DNA of 64,000 nt from an uncultured Oscillospiraceae bacterium (GCA_910589155.1 CAJURY010000003.1:82129-146128); one strand, 5' to 3'; shown: positions 45,546 to 54,333, counted from the stretch's first letter. Notes: a model not told the origin generated them from the sequence alone. A program made the numbers and translations.

Positions 45546-45706
45546 GAACCTGTATTATAACCGTCCAAAGTCGGCAGAGCAGATCTTTTCCCGTCCTGCT
45601 GCGTTAAAAAATCTCGCAATACACAAAGTATTCCTGCGATTTTTTGCCTTGCTGGTCGGCAAAATCTCTCGCTTTGCCGACGATGCCCGCTTATGAACAC
45701 AGGTTC
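45546..45706. repeat. 161-bp imperfect palindromic element (MITE-like)
   Basis: Starts at the base after the binding-protein stop. Ends are near-perfect inverted repeats: GAACCTGTATTATAA (45546-45560) and TTATGAACACAGGTTC (45691-45706). Nested inside are GTCGGCAGAG/CTTTGCCGAC and a central AAAAAATC...GATTTTTT hairpin. No coding potential. The nested folding suggests a mobile palindromic repeat that may also act as terminator or RNA-stability element. Confidence 0.65.
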
Positions 45707-45715
45707 TAAAAACGG

Positions 45716-45744
45716 TTGCAAACGCCTGGCTTTTCTGGTAAAAT
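45716..45744 (+). promoter_or_regulatory. Second promoter, ahead of the oligopeptide permease genes
   Basis: TTGCAA (45716-45721), 17-base spacer, TAAAAT (45739-45744), immediately after the palindromic element. It gives a leader of about 285 bases before the permease start. Confidence 0.6.
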
Positions 45745-45751
45745 AAAAAGA

Positions 45752-46038
45752 TAAGGCATCCTCAGGCGTCGGAGCCTTGCTCCGGCGCCTGTGTTGCTAC
45801 ACAGTTGATGGTATCTCGCTTGTGTTATAAAGCTGCAATACCGATTACCGCCGTACCGGAATCTGATGGGTCGCACCAGCCGGTTCCTATGGAACGCTGT
45901 AAGATTATGCGTGCCTATTCAGAAACAAGTTTATTTTTAAAAATAATTCAGAATAACACTGTGGCGTATATTTTCATGTCTCTGCAAACATGAAAGCATT
46001 CCACAATTTTGATACTTAGACGAAAAGGAAGTGACCCT
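45752..46038 (+). other. Structured 5' leader of the permease operon
   Basis: About 285 untranslated bases. A 13-bp stem with 3-base loop (45763-45775 with 45779-45791, one G-T pair) is at the very start; GTGTTGCTACAC forms a second small stem. The rest (45800-46000) has no ORF with a ribosome site and no riboswitch class I recognise. Confidence 0.45.
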
Positions 46039-46971
46039 ATGTCCACCCTGAAAAGCATTGGAAAACGCATTCTTGGCTCCTTGCCGGTGCTCGTCGGCGT
46101 GATCCTTGTGATTTTCCTGATGCTTCGCATTCTGCCCGGCAACGCCATCGTTACCATGATGGGCGAGCACGTCAACGAGGCGAATATTGCCCGCATGACG
46201 GCGGAGCTTGGCCTGGATCAACCCTGGTACGTCCAGTTCTGGGTCTATCTGAAGGGTCTTTTTACCGGGGATATGGGCACCAGCCTGAAGTATCACAAGC
46301 CGGTTTCCGACCTGATCGCCACCTATTTCCCCACTACCGTCCGGCTGGCGGCTTACGCGGCGGTGGTTGCCTGGGTTGTAGGCATTTTCTGCGGCGTAAT
46401 TTCCGCCGTCCGCAAGGATAAGCTGGTGGATCGGCTATTTATGGGCTTTTCTCTGCTGGGCGTTTCCGTCCCGGTTTTTATGACGGCCATGGTGCTGCAA
46501 TACTTCTTCGCCTATCAGCTAAAGTGGTTTCCCTTACAAGGAACCACACAGGGCTTTTTAAGCTATGTGCTGCCCGCCATTGCCCTGGGCTGGAACAGCG
46601 CCGGCTCCGTCGCCCGGCTTACCCGGTCTACCTTGCTGGAAGTGATGCAGTCGGACTACATAGACACCGCCAGAGCCAAAGGGCGCGGCGTGGCAGGCTC
46701 CGTACTGTTCCACGCCCTGCGAAACGCCATGATTCCCGTGATTACCGTGATGGCCATGCAGATTTCTTCGCTTCTTTCCGGCGCGGTCATTACCGAGACG
46801 ATTTTCAGTCTGCCGGGGATTGGCCGGCTGTGCATTGACGCGATTTCCGGTCGGGATGTGCCACTGCTCCAAGGCTCCGTGATTTTTACCACCCTATTGG
46901 TCATCGGCGGCAATCTGGTGGCGGACTGTCTGTACGCCGCGCTGGATCCCAGAATTCGGAAGGAGGCGTGA
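46039..46971 (+). CDS. Peptide ABC transporter permease (OppB/DppB-like)
   Basis: 310-residue inner-membrane permease with six helices and the BPD signature around EVMQSDYIDTARAKGRG, the EAA loop that contacts the ATPases. N-terminus SIGKRILGSLPVLVGVILVIF matches DppB. ATG at 46039 is preceded by GGAAGTGA; the in-frame ATG-less extension is not supported. First gene of the permease-ATPase operon, 4 bp before the partner permease. Confidence 0.92.
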   Translation: MSTLKSIGKRILGSLPVLVGVILVIFLMLRILPGNAIVTMMGEHVNEANIARMTAELGLDQPWYVQFWVYLKGLFTGDMGTSLKYHKPVSDLIATYFPTTVRLAAYAAVVAWVVGIFCGVISAVRKDKLVDRLFMGFSLLGVSVPVFMTAMVLQYFFAYQLKWFPLQGTTQGFLSYVLPAIALGWNSAGSVARLTRSTLLEVMQSDYIDTARAKGRGVAGSVLFHALRNAMIPVITVMAMQISSLLSGAVITETIFSLPGIGRLCIDAISGRDVPLLQGSVIFTTLLVIGGNLVADCLYAALDPRIRKEA

Positions 46972-46975
46972 GGTT

Positions 46976-47875
46976 ATGAAAAAAGAAGCGCAAATTCTTT
47001 CCGAGGCGCTTGCAAGTCAGCTTGGGGAAAGCGAGACCCTGTGGGCGCAGCTTCGCCGCATGGCAAAGCAAAACAAATTGGCGGTCGCTTCCGCCGTATT
47101 GCTGATTCTTTTGCTTCTGGCGGCTGTTTTTGCCCCGGTTCTCACCCCTTACGACGCGGTGACTGGCGATACCGCCAACCGTTTGCAGTCTCCTTCCGCC
47201 GCCCACTGGCTGGGCACCGACGAAATGGGCAGAGACGTTTTGACCCGGCTTCTGTACGGCGCGCGGATTTCCCTGGCCGTAGGCGTGATTCCCACCCTGG
47301 TTTCTCTGGCGTTGGGGGTGGCGCTGGGCATGACCGCCGGTTTTTTAGGCGGCAAAATTGATTATATCATCATGCGCTTTGCGGACGTGATGCTGGCGTT
47401 TCCCTCCCTGCTTTTGGCGATGGTGATTATGTATACCCTGGGCGGCGGGGTTGTGAATATTTTCCTTGCCCTGGCGCTGGTTGGCTGGGCAAGCGTCGCC
47501 AGAGTGGTGCGCTCGGAGACCATTTCTTTAAAAGAAAGCGAATATGTGGAGGCAGCGCGGTCTATGGGGGTTTCTTCCTGGAACATCATGCTGCGGCACA
47601 TTCTACCCAACTGTTTGCCTTCTCTCATTGTACTTTTTACCTTGAATATCCCCTCCGCCATACTGTCCGAAAGCTCTTTGAGCTTTTTGGGCATCGGCGT
47701 GCAGCTTCCCAATTCCTCCTGGGGACTGATGGTGAACATGGGGCGGCAGTTTTTGTATGACGCACCGTGGATCAGTTTAGCCCCCAGCGTGGCGATCATG
47801 CTGGTGGTACTATCGTGCAACTTTTTGGGCGACGGACTGCGGGATGTGTTGGATCCCCACTTGAAAAGAGGCTGA
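46976..47875 (+). CDS. Peptide ABC transporter permease (OppC/DppC-like)
   Basis: 299 residues. An N-terminal cytoplasmic segment, then helix 1 (about 37-58), GTDEMGRDVLTRLLYGARISL (family block, 78-98) and the EAA loop SEYVEAARSMGVSSWNIM near 195. Pairs with the OppB-like protein to form the pore. GGAGG lies upstream. The stop is 3 bp before the first ATPase. Confidence 0.93.
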   Translation: MKKEAQILSEALASQLGESETLWAQLRRMAKQNKLAVASAVLLILLLLAAVFAPVLTPYDAVTGDTANRLQSPSAAHWLGTDEMGRDVLTRLLYGARISLAVGVIPTLVSLALGVALGMTAGFLGGKIDYIIMRFADVMLAFPSLLLAMVIMYTLGGGVVNIFLALALVGWASVARVVRSETISLKESEYVEAARSMGVSSWNIMLRHILPNCLPSLIVLFTLNIPSAILSESSLSFLGIGVQLPNSSWGLMVNMGRQFLYDAPWISLAPSVAIMLVVLSCNFLGDGLRDVLDPHLKRG

Positions 47876-47878
47876 GCC

Positions 47879-48850
47879 ATGAATGATTTGACTTTAAAAA
47901 TTGAAAATCTTTCCGCCGGTTTCTTTACGGACAGAGGCTATGTCCCGGCAGTGGACAGCGTAAGCCTGCAAATTCCCAAAGGGCAGGTCGTGGGTATTGT
48001 GGGCGAGTCCGGCTGCGGCAAAAGTATGCTGGCGCGTTCGGTCATGGGGATTTTGAAGTACTCTGGCCGGATTACCGGGGGAAGCATTCGGCTTTGCGGT
48101 CAGGAATTGGTGGGTATGCCGGAAAAAAAGCTCCGGGCTTTGCGAGGAAAAGATATGGCCATGGTGTTTCAGGAGCCTATGACCAGCCTGAATCCGGTGG
48201 TTCCCGTGGGCAAGCAGGTGCGAGAGGCTCTGCTGCTCCATGAAAAAATGGATCGCAAAGCGGCAAAACAAGAAGTTTTGCGGATTTTTGAACGGGTGGG
48301 CATTTCCGAGCCGGAAAAGCGTTACAACAGCTACCCCCACCAGCTTTCCGGCGGCTTGCGCCAGCGGATTATGATTGCTATGGCCATGGTCTGCAAGCCG
48401 AAGCTGCTCATCGCGGATGAACCCACCACGGCGCTGGACGTCACCATTGAAGCGCAAATTTTGCAGCTTATGCGACAACTGAGCAAAGAGACCGGCATGA
48501 GTATTTTAATGATTTCCCATAATCTGGGGGTCATCGCCCAGATGTGCGATCAGGTTTATGTGATGTATGCGGGAAAAATCGTGGAAAAAGCGGACGTGAA
48601 CACTTTGTTTGCAGACTGTACCCACCCCTACACCAAGGGTCTCATGGGTTCTGTCATCGATTTAAAGGAAAATCCCCCCCGGCTGCCCGCCATTGGCGGC
48701 ATGGTGCCCAATTTGCTCCATTTGCCGGAAGGCTGCGCTTTCGCGCCCCGGTGCCCTTACGCCTCTGCGCGTTGCCAAAAAGAGCGGCCCTCGCTGCTGC
48801 CCATCGCTCAGGGGCATGAATGCCGCTGCTTTGAAAGGGGGCTAGGATAA
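47879..48850 (+). CDS. Peptide ABC transporter ATPase (OppD/DppD-like)
   Basis: 323 residues. Walker A GESGCGKSMLARSV, Q-loop FQEPMTSLNP, signature LSGGLRQRIMIAMA, Walker B LLIADEPTTALDV, switch His in ISHNLGVI. The C-terminal CAFAPRCPYASARC motif is the oligopeptide-type Cys cluster, typical for OppD/DppD and probably an iron-sulfur or zinc site. Its stop shares a base with the next start. Confidence 0.95.
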   Translation: MNDLTLKIENLSAGFFTDRGYVPAVDSVSLQIPKGQVVGIVGESGCGKSMLARSVMGILKYSGRITGGSIRLCGQELVGMPEKKLRALRGKDMAMVFQEPMTSLNPVVPVGKQVREALLLHEKMDRKAAKQEVLRIFERVGISEPEKRYNSYPHQLSGGLRQRIMIAMAMVCKPKLLIADEPTTALDVTIEAQILQLMRQLSKETGMSILMISHNLGVIAQMCDQVYVMYAGKIVEKADVNTLFADCTHPYTKGLMGSVIDLKENPPRLPAIGGMVPNLLHLPEGCAFAPRCPYASARCQKERPSLLPIAQGHECRCFERGLG

Positions 48851-49809
48851 TGGATGGCAAAATTTTGCTGGAAGCAAAGGGACTTTATCAGGAATTTCCC
48901 GCCGCCAACCGAAAAAAAGTACACGCCGTATCCGACGTTGACCTGACCATTTACGCCGGGGAAACCCTTGCGCTGGTGGGCGAGTCCGGCTGCGGAAAAA
49001 GCACCTTAGGCCGGACGCTTTTGCAGCTTCTCCCGCCCAAGGCGGGCAGCGTGATCTTTGACGGCGTGGAGCTGACAACGCTGAAAAAGAAAGCGCTTAA
49101 GCCCTATCGCCGCCAGATGCAGCTCATTTTTCAGGATCCCTACGCATCCTTAGACCCCCGCATGACCGTGCGGGACATCGTGGCGGAGCCGCTGGAAACC
49201 TATAAAATCTGCGCCACCAAGGCAGAAACCACCGAAAAAGTGAAGACGCTTTTGCACGCCGTAGGCGTGCCGGAGGAATTTTTGCACCGGTATCCCCACC
49301 AGTTTTCCGGCGGACAGCGCCAGCGCATCGGCATTGCCAGAGCCATTGCCTTGCAGCCCAAGCTGATTGTCTGCGACGAACCGGTGTCCGCCCTGGACGT
49401 TTCCGTGCAAAGCCAGGTGCTGAACCTCATGAAGGACTTGCAGGTGGATTTCGGCCTTACCTATCTGTTTATCAGCCACGATTTGTCCGTGGTGAAATTC
49501 ATGGCGGATCGGGTGGCGGTGATGTTTTTGGGGAAGCTCTGCGAAATTGCGGAAACCAGGGATTTGTACGAAACTCCCCTGCACCCCTACACCCGCTTTT
49601 TGCTTGCCGCCATTCCCAAGGCCGACCCCAAAGACCGGGAGCGGGAAAAAAACCTTCTGCAAGGAGAGGTACCCAGTCCCATCGACGTACCCACAGGCTG
49701 CCGGTTCCATACCCGGTGCCCCTACGCGACGGAGCAATGCCGCCGGGAAGAACCGCCCTTGCGGGCGGTTGGCAACCGACAGGTGGCCTGTTTTCAAACT
49801 GAATTTTAA
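48850..49809 (+). CDS. Peptide ABC transporter ATPase (OppF/DppF-like)
   Basis: 319 residues. Walker A GESGCGKSTLGRTL, Q-loop IFQDPYASLDPRMTV, signature FSGGQRQRIGIARA, Walker B LIVCDEPVSALDV, ISHDLSVV and C-terminal CRFHTRCPYATEQC. Completes the transporter. The hisS gene begins 23 bp later, perhaps in the same transcript. Confidence 0.95.
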   Translation: MDGKILLEAKGLYQEFPAANRKKVHAVSDVDLTIYAGETLALVGESGCGKSTLGRTLLQLLPPKAGSVIFDGVELTTLKKKALKPYRRQMQLIFQDPYASLDPRMTVRDIVAEPLETYKICATKAETTEKVKTLLHAVGVPEEFLHRYPHQFSGGQRQRIGIARAIALQPKLIVCDEPVSALDVSVQSQVLNLMKDLQVDFGLTYLFISHDLSVVKFMADRVAVMFLGKLCEIAETRDLYETPLHPYTRFLLAAIPKADPKDREREKNLLQGEVPSPIDVPTGCRFHTRCPYATEQCRREEPPLRAVGNRQVACFQTEF

Positions 49810-49832
49810 GAGATGGAAAGGATGAATCCGCC

Positions 49833-51188
49833 ATGGAAAAAATAAAACCCCGCACCCTGTCCGGCTTTATGGAGCTGACCCCCGGCCCCCAGATGCAGAT
49901 GGAGCGTATGATGGAAATTTTGCGCAAAACCTACAGTCTGTACGGCTTCACCCCCTTGGACACCCCCGCCATTGAAGCCAGCGAAGTGCTTCTGGCCAAG
50001 GGCGGCGGCGAGACGGAAAAGCAGATTTACCGCTTCACCAAGGGCGACAGCGATCTGGCTCTGCGTTTTGACCTCACGGTGCCTCTTGCAAAATATGTGG
50101 CGCTGCACTACAACGACCTGTCCTTCCCCTTCCGCCGGTATCAGATCGGCAAGGTCTACCGGGGAGAACGTCCCCAGCGTGGGCGTTTCCGGGAATTTTA
50201 TCAGGCGGATATTGATATCATTGGCGACGGAAAGCTGGATATCATGAACGAAGCGGAAATGCCCGCCATCATTTACCAGATTTTTCAGTCCTTCGGTCTT
50301 ACCCGCTTCCAGATTCGGGTGAACAACCGGAAAATCCTCACAGGCTTTTATGAAATGCTGGGTCTGGCGGAAAGTAGCGCCGACATTATGCGCGCAGTGG
50401 ACAAGCTGGATAAAATTGGCGGGGAAAAGGTCGGCGCGATTCTAAAAGAGGATTGCGGCATCAGCGAAGAAAATGTCCGGGAAATTTTGTCCTTTATGGA
50501 AATTTCCGGGGAGAATCAGGCCGTTTTGCAGAAGCTGGAAAACTATCGCGGCAGAAACGAGATTTTTGACAAGGGCTTGGAGGAGCTTTCCGCCGTGGTG
50601 CGGTATCTGGGCGCATTTGGCGTGCCGGAGGCGAATTTCGCCGTGGATTTAACCATTGCCAGAGGACTGGACTACTACACCGGCACCGTTTATGAAACCA
50701 CCCTTCTGGATCACCCGGAGGTTGGCTCTGTGTGCTCCGGCGGCCGGTACGATAACCTCGCCGGGTACTATACCGACCGGCAGCTTCCCGGCGTGGGCAT
50801 TTCCATTGGCCTTACCCGGCTGTTTTACGTGCTGGGCGAGCAGAAAATGCTGAACCCCAATCTGCCCACCGCCCCGACGGACGTGCTGATTTTGCCCATG
50901 ACCGAGGACTGCGGCGCGGCAATCGCTCTGGCCACGGCTTTGCGGCAGGCGGGGATCCGCACCCAGCTTTACGCGGAGCAAAAGAAATTTAAGGCGAAAA
51001 TGAGCTACGCGGACAAGTTGGGCGTGCCTTTTGCCTGCTTGCTGGGAGAAGACGAAATCGCCCAGGGCAAATGCTCTGTGAAAAATCTCGCCACAGGCGA
51101 GCAGGTGACCGTCACAACGGAGGAAGCCATCGCCCTGATTCAGAAGGCGGTAGCGGAAAAGAATCAGGGAACCGTTATTTCCGAATAA
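49833..51188 (+). CDS. hisS: Histidine--tRNA ligase
   Basis: Charges tRNA-His. 451 residues with class II motif 2 FRRYQIGKVYRGERPQRGRFREFYQADID, HisRS motif RGLDYYTGTVYE and motif 3 GVGISIGLTRLFYVL, plus the C-terminal anticodon-binding domain (TDVLILPMTED onwards). Presence of the anticodon domain and the HisA/HisB motifs makes it a synthetase rather than HisZ. No T-box leader fits the 23 bp upstream. Confidence 0.93.
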   Translation: MEKIKPRTLSGFMELTPGPQMQMERMMEILRKTYSLYGFTPLDTPAIEASEVLLAKGGGETEKQIYRFTKGDSDLALRFDLTVPLAKYVALHYNDLSFPFRRYQIGKVYRGERPQRGRFREFYQADIDIIGDGKLDIMNEAEMPAIIYQIFQSFGLTRFQIRVNNRKILTGFYEMLGLAESSADIMRAVDKLDKIGGEKVGAILKEDCGISEENVREILSFMEISGENQAVLQKLENYRGRNEIFDKGLEELSAVVRYLGAFGVPEANFAVDLTIARGLDYYTGTVYETTLLDHPEVGSVCSGGRYDNLAGYYTDRQLPGVGISIGLTRLFYVLGEQKMLNPNLPTAPTDVLILPMTEDCGAAIALATALRQAGIRTQLYAEQKKFKAKMSYADKLGVPFACLLGEDEIAQGKCSVKNLATGEQVTVTTEEAIALIQKAVAEKNQGTVISE

Positions 51189-51231
51189 AGCGCCCCTGCA
51201 AATGCATAATTCGATGAATTTTGTTTCAGGA

Positions 51232-51263
51232 AAGTCCCGGTTTTCTACAGAAAACCGGGACTT
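51232..51263 (+). terminator. Terminator of the opp-hisS unit
   Basis: 15-bp perfect inverted repeat (51232-51246 with 51249-51263), 44 bases after the hisS stop; tail AATGTGTTT. Confidence 0.75.
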
Positions 51264-51920
51264 AATGTGTTTAAAAAACTGAAATATATGTTTTGATGCT
51301 CCGCACCCCTACCCGCCCTTGGGCGGATAGGGGCAGAATTTTGCCGTCCTTCCGATTGGTGTTTATGATGCAGCCTCGTATGATTATAATCTTATTCGTT
51401 CGCCGTAGGGGCACGCCGCGTCGGAGCTAGCTCCAATGCGTACATTTTTGCACCTGTGCAAAAATGCACAGAATTTCGCTGCTCCTCCTTTCCAAATGGA
51501 ACCCACTTCGCTGGCTTCCATTTGGTTCTATGTGGTTGTTCCATATACCGCCTACCATCGTTGGGGTTCGTAGGGGCGCGCCTATGTGTCCGCCTGGTGG
51601 GAAGCAGTGCCATAATGCGTTGTAAGGCGCGGTCATGACCGCGCCGGGCAGTTGTAAATTTGATTGGCAGCCGTTGCGGTTGCCCGGCGGCGTCATAACG
51701 CCGCCCTACAGCCTTCTAACGAAACTGCACCGGAAATTGGAAAAAACGGGCGGCGCCCACAGGCAACGCGTTACGAACACCGCTACAGACCAGGCCACCC
51801 TTGGGGGTCACTCGACCAAAACTGCCTCAGAATGCGGGTAGTCACAATGCCGCCGTGGGGCGCGCACAGGTTCGCCCCTACGACAATCTCACCATTTTCG
51901 CACAAAATTATCTTCTCTAT
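51264..51920. repeat. Repeat-filled gap between hisS and the XRE cluster
   Basis: 657 bases without a supported gene. Copies of the dispersed palindromic repeat lie at about 51414-51428, 51570-51594 and 51854-51882 (GTAGGGGCGCGCCTATGTGT type). Other pieces are TTTGCAC...GTGCAAA (51445-51468), a GGCGCGGTCATGACCGCGCC palindrome (51628-51647) and a GGCGGCGT...ACGCCGCC pair (51687-51704). It looks like an accumulation zone for short repeats. Confidence 0.6.
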
Positions 51921-52148
51921 TTATTCTTTTGTCGGCGGTACAAATTCTAACAAGTCGCCGATATTGCATTCCAGAACAGTGCAAATGCGCGCCAGTACAT
52001 CCGTATCCAGTCTGGTTATCTCATTGCGGCAATAGTTGTTAATTTGTGTACGCTGCATTTCAGCCAGATGCCCCAGCTTATTTTTACTAATTTTTTTGTT
52101 TTCTATCAGTTCGTCCAATTTTATTCTTATCGTGCCATATTTCATCAT
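51921..52148 (-). CDS. XRE-family regulator (small)
   Basis: 75-residue helix-turn-helix protein: KISKNKLGHLAEMQRTQINNY is the DNA-binding helix pair and TDVLARICTVLECNIGDLLEF the second half typical of Cro/C1-type domains. No sensor domain. Start ATG at 52148 or the next codon. One of four consecutive XRE genes on this strand; AT-rich compared with flanking genes. Confidence 0.8.
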   Translation of the reverse strand: MMKYGTIRIKLDELIENKKISKNKLGHLAEMQRTQINNYCRNEITRLDTDVLARICTVLECNIGDLLEFVPPTKE

Positions 52149-52230
52149 TTAGTCCCTACCATTTTTTGAACGCAATATCGTTAAAATGCGTAGGGGCACA
52201 CCTGTGTGTGCGCCCGCTGTAAGACCAAAA

Positions 52231-52569
52231 CTATTTTATTCTTTTTGTAAAAACACCGATAATCTCAAAGATTATTTCTTGCTCCTCTGGTGGTAACGCT
52301 TCGATTTCTTCTGATAGGCGGGATGATTTAATACTACCGCCGCATTTTATAACATCTACAAAAATATCATCCGCTGAGCAATCCAATGAATTGATAATAG
52401 CAACTAATTTATCAAGACGAGCAGAACTTTTTCCTCTTTCAATATCGGATAAATAATTTGTTGATATTCCAATCTTTTCAGAAAACCCCTGTTGTGTATA
52501 ACCTTTTGCTTTTCTTATTTCTTGTATGCGGCTCCCTATAATTTGTTCGATTGTCTTATCTTTTCCCAT
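52231..52569 (-). CDS. XRE-family regulator
   Basis: 112 residues. Cro/C1 HTH at 8-65 (IQEIRKAKGYTQQGFSEKI, STNYLSDIERGKSS), then a short helical tail with EEIEALPPEEQEIIFEII. Probably autorepressing or a control protein of a mobile element. AT-rich. Flanked by dispersed repeat copies at 52189-52215 and 52610-52634, unlike the two genes that follow. Confidence 0.85.
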   Translation of the reverse strand: MGKDKTIEQIIGSRIQEIRKAKGYTQQGFSEKIGISTNYLSDIERGKSSARLDKLVAIINSLDCSADDIFVDVIKCGGSIKSSRLSEEIEALPPEEQEIIFEIIGVFTKRIK

Positions 52570-52655
52570 TTTTAACTCCCGAAAATATCGCTATTACCAT
52601 CGAACTGTTGTAGGGACGCTACCACCGTGTGCGCCAACTGAGAGTCGAGTAAACT

Positions 52656-52982
52656 TTAGTTTGCTCGACTTTGGTTAATTTCCCATAAAAACTGCAATAA
52701 AGCGTCCAATTCAGTTTCACTAAACTTTAAAAGCTCATCTCTAATTTCATTTATCTTTACCGGATATGGATTATTTGTAAAATCAAAAAAATCACTTAAT
52801 GAAACGTTTAAATACTCGCATATCGATATAAGCGTTCTCAAAGAAGGCATACTTTTATTCTTGTTCATGGAAGATAAGTACGTTGCTGTTTTGCCTATAT
52901 CTCTACTAATCTTCTTTTCAGTAACGTTCTTCTGTAAACGTAATTGTGTGATACGATCCAGAATTTGATCTTCCACCATCAA
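52656..52982 (-). CDS. XRE-family regulator, paralogue A
   Basis: 108 residues with HTH at about 8-65 (ITQLRLQKNVTEKKISRDIG, ATYLSSMNKNKSMPSL) and tail helix ELDALLQFLWEI. Highly similar in order and wording to the next gene (RLQK, SRDIG, NKSMPSL, SLSDFFDF versus TLSEFFDF), so the two arose by duplication. GGAGG is close to the ATG. Confidence 0.85.
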   Translation of the reverse strand: MMVEDQILDRITQLRLQKNVTEKKISRDIGKTATYLSSMNKNKSMPSLRTLISICEYLNVSLSDFFDFTNNPYPVKINEIRDELLKFSETELDALLQFLWEINQSRAN

Positions 52983-53107
52983 TGATGCCTCCTTAGTTGA
53001 TATATTTCAAACCCAATTTAAGGATAACAGAAAACGGACAAGGAAGTTAAAATAAAAAAAGTCTATTATAAGAAAATACTTATTATTTATATTTAAGCCA
53101 AAAAAGA

Positions 53108-53434
53108 CTACTGAATCATCGAATCAATAAGTTCTGAAAGAATTTTAATTTGTGTTTTATTCAGATGTTTTATCTTTTCTATCAGCTCACTTATATATAC
53201 CGGGTACTTATTAGATTCAAAGTCAAAAAATTCAGAAAGTGTGATATGAAAATAATCACAAATTGCGATTATTGAGTGTAAAGAAGGCATACTTTTATTT
53301 TGGTTCATAGCAGAAAGATAGGAAGCCGAACGTCCTATGTCTCTACTAAGCTGTTTTTCAGATACACCCTTTTGCAATCTTATCTGTGTAATCCGATTTA
53401 AAATAATTTCTTCCACTTGCTTCATTGCTTCCAC
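53108..53434 (-). CDS. XRE-family regulator, paralogue B
   Basis: 108 residues, paralogue of the 52656-52982 gene, with RITQIRLQKGVSEKQLSRDIG and SASYLSAMNQNKSMPSL. It faces the Spo0A-like gene across about 270 AT-rich bases containing three CTAATATTAT boxes, the best candidate operator for one of these regulators. Confidence 0.85.
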   Translation of the reverse strand: MEAMKQVEEIILNRITQIRLQKGVSEKQLSRDIGRSASYLSAMNQNKSMPSLHSIIAICDYFHITLSEFFDFESNKYPVYISELIEKIKHLNKTQIKILSELIDSMIQ

Positions 53435-53703
53435 TCCCTTCTAAAAATTTATTATAAAATAAATTTCTTTAGATTTTTTATTCTTTCTGTTGATTAACGA
53501 CTAATATTATGTTATTATCACTAATAGACTATTCATATTATCCTTTAGCCTTAAAACATCTAATATTATGTTTATTCATATAATTAATATAATATTAGTT
53601 CCTTTTCCTTGCTGTTCCACTTTCTCTTTTTGAGACGTGCAAACATTGAAAGAAGGATAAATCAGTTTTGGAGCCAATCAAAACACACAAAGAGGTTGAA
53701 AAA
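53435..53703. promoter_or_regulatory. AT-rich divergent control region with three CTAATATTAT boxes
   Basis: CTAATATTAT occurs directly at 53511-53520 and 53570-53579 and inverted at 53589-53598. The region separates XRE paralogue B from the Spo0A-like gene. Repeated boxes of this kind suggest binding by one of the adjacent regulators; no assay evidence. Confidence 0.5.
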
Positions 53704-54333
53704 ATGGAAACGATAACAACAAGAGACATACTAAGACAAATAAAGTACACCTACAAGCCCGGTGAGATGCGCCTTTTGATTGCCGAGCATCAGCTAACGC
53801 TGCGTTACGCGAAAAACGGTCGATGCATCGAATGCGAAAGAGACGGGGAAATCGTCGAAAACTGCAACTATACCCTTGCGAATCGTATGCTGAAAAAACT
53901 GTCCCAGGACGAAAGCCTGAAAATCAAGCTGCTGCATCCCCAAGCATACAAATGGAGAAGGATTCGTCTGGACGACGCCAGACTGGAAGAATGGATCGAC
54001 GATCTTGTGGCTAATTTTCTGGGGGATACACAGGCCTTGGGATGTACGTATTTACACGAGGCGCTCTATGACATATGCAAAAAGCATATGACAGGCAAAG
54101 TCGTCTCCGTAGATAGAACGCTAAAAATGATAGCGAAGTCAAGGGGCATTCTGGGATCCTCCGTAGCGGCTACCATCCGGTCGGCGGTCATTTCCCATTT
54201 TCAAAAAGCCTACGACAGACTAACGCCTGAATGCCAGCAGTATTTTACGGAGGAATGGTGTTCGTCTCCCATATTTGTGCGCCAATTTTCCCATTACGTT
54301 TTGGATTGTATTTGCAAGTTTTCTTCTACGTAA
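53704..54333 (+). CDS. Regulator with Spo0A C-terminal-like DNA-binding domain
   Basis: 209 residues. Residues about 115-190 (TYLHEALYDICKKH, then KMIAKSRGILGSSVAATIRSAVISHF) resemble the sigma-factor-like HTH domain of Spo0A. The N-terminal 110 residues are not a receiver: no acidic pair or phospho-Asp pattern is seen. ATG 53704 with AGAGGT upstream is preferred to a TTG at 53668. It faces the XRE cluster. It probably acts as a phosphorylation-independent regulator; target unknown. Confidence 0.68.
   Translation: METITTRDILRQIKYTYKPGEMRLLIAEHQLTLRYAKNGRCIECERDGEIVENCNYTLANRMLKKLSQDESLKIKLLHPQAYKWRRIRLDDARLEEWIDDLVANFLGDTQALGCTYLHEALYDICKKHMTGKVVSVDRTLKMIAKSRGILGSSVAATIRSAVISHFQKAYDRLTPECQQYFTEEWCSSPIFVRQFSHYVLDCICKFSST

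Noticed and set aside
49833..51188. HisZ (ATP phosphoribosyltransferase regulatory subunit)
   Set aside because: Intact HisRS motifs, catalytic Arg region and anticodon-binding domain indicate a true synthetase; no his biosynthesis genes nearby.
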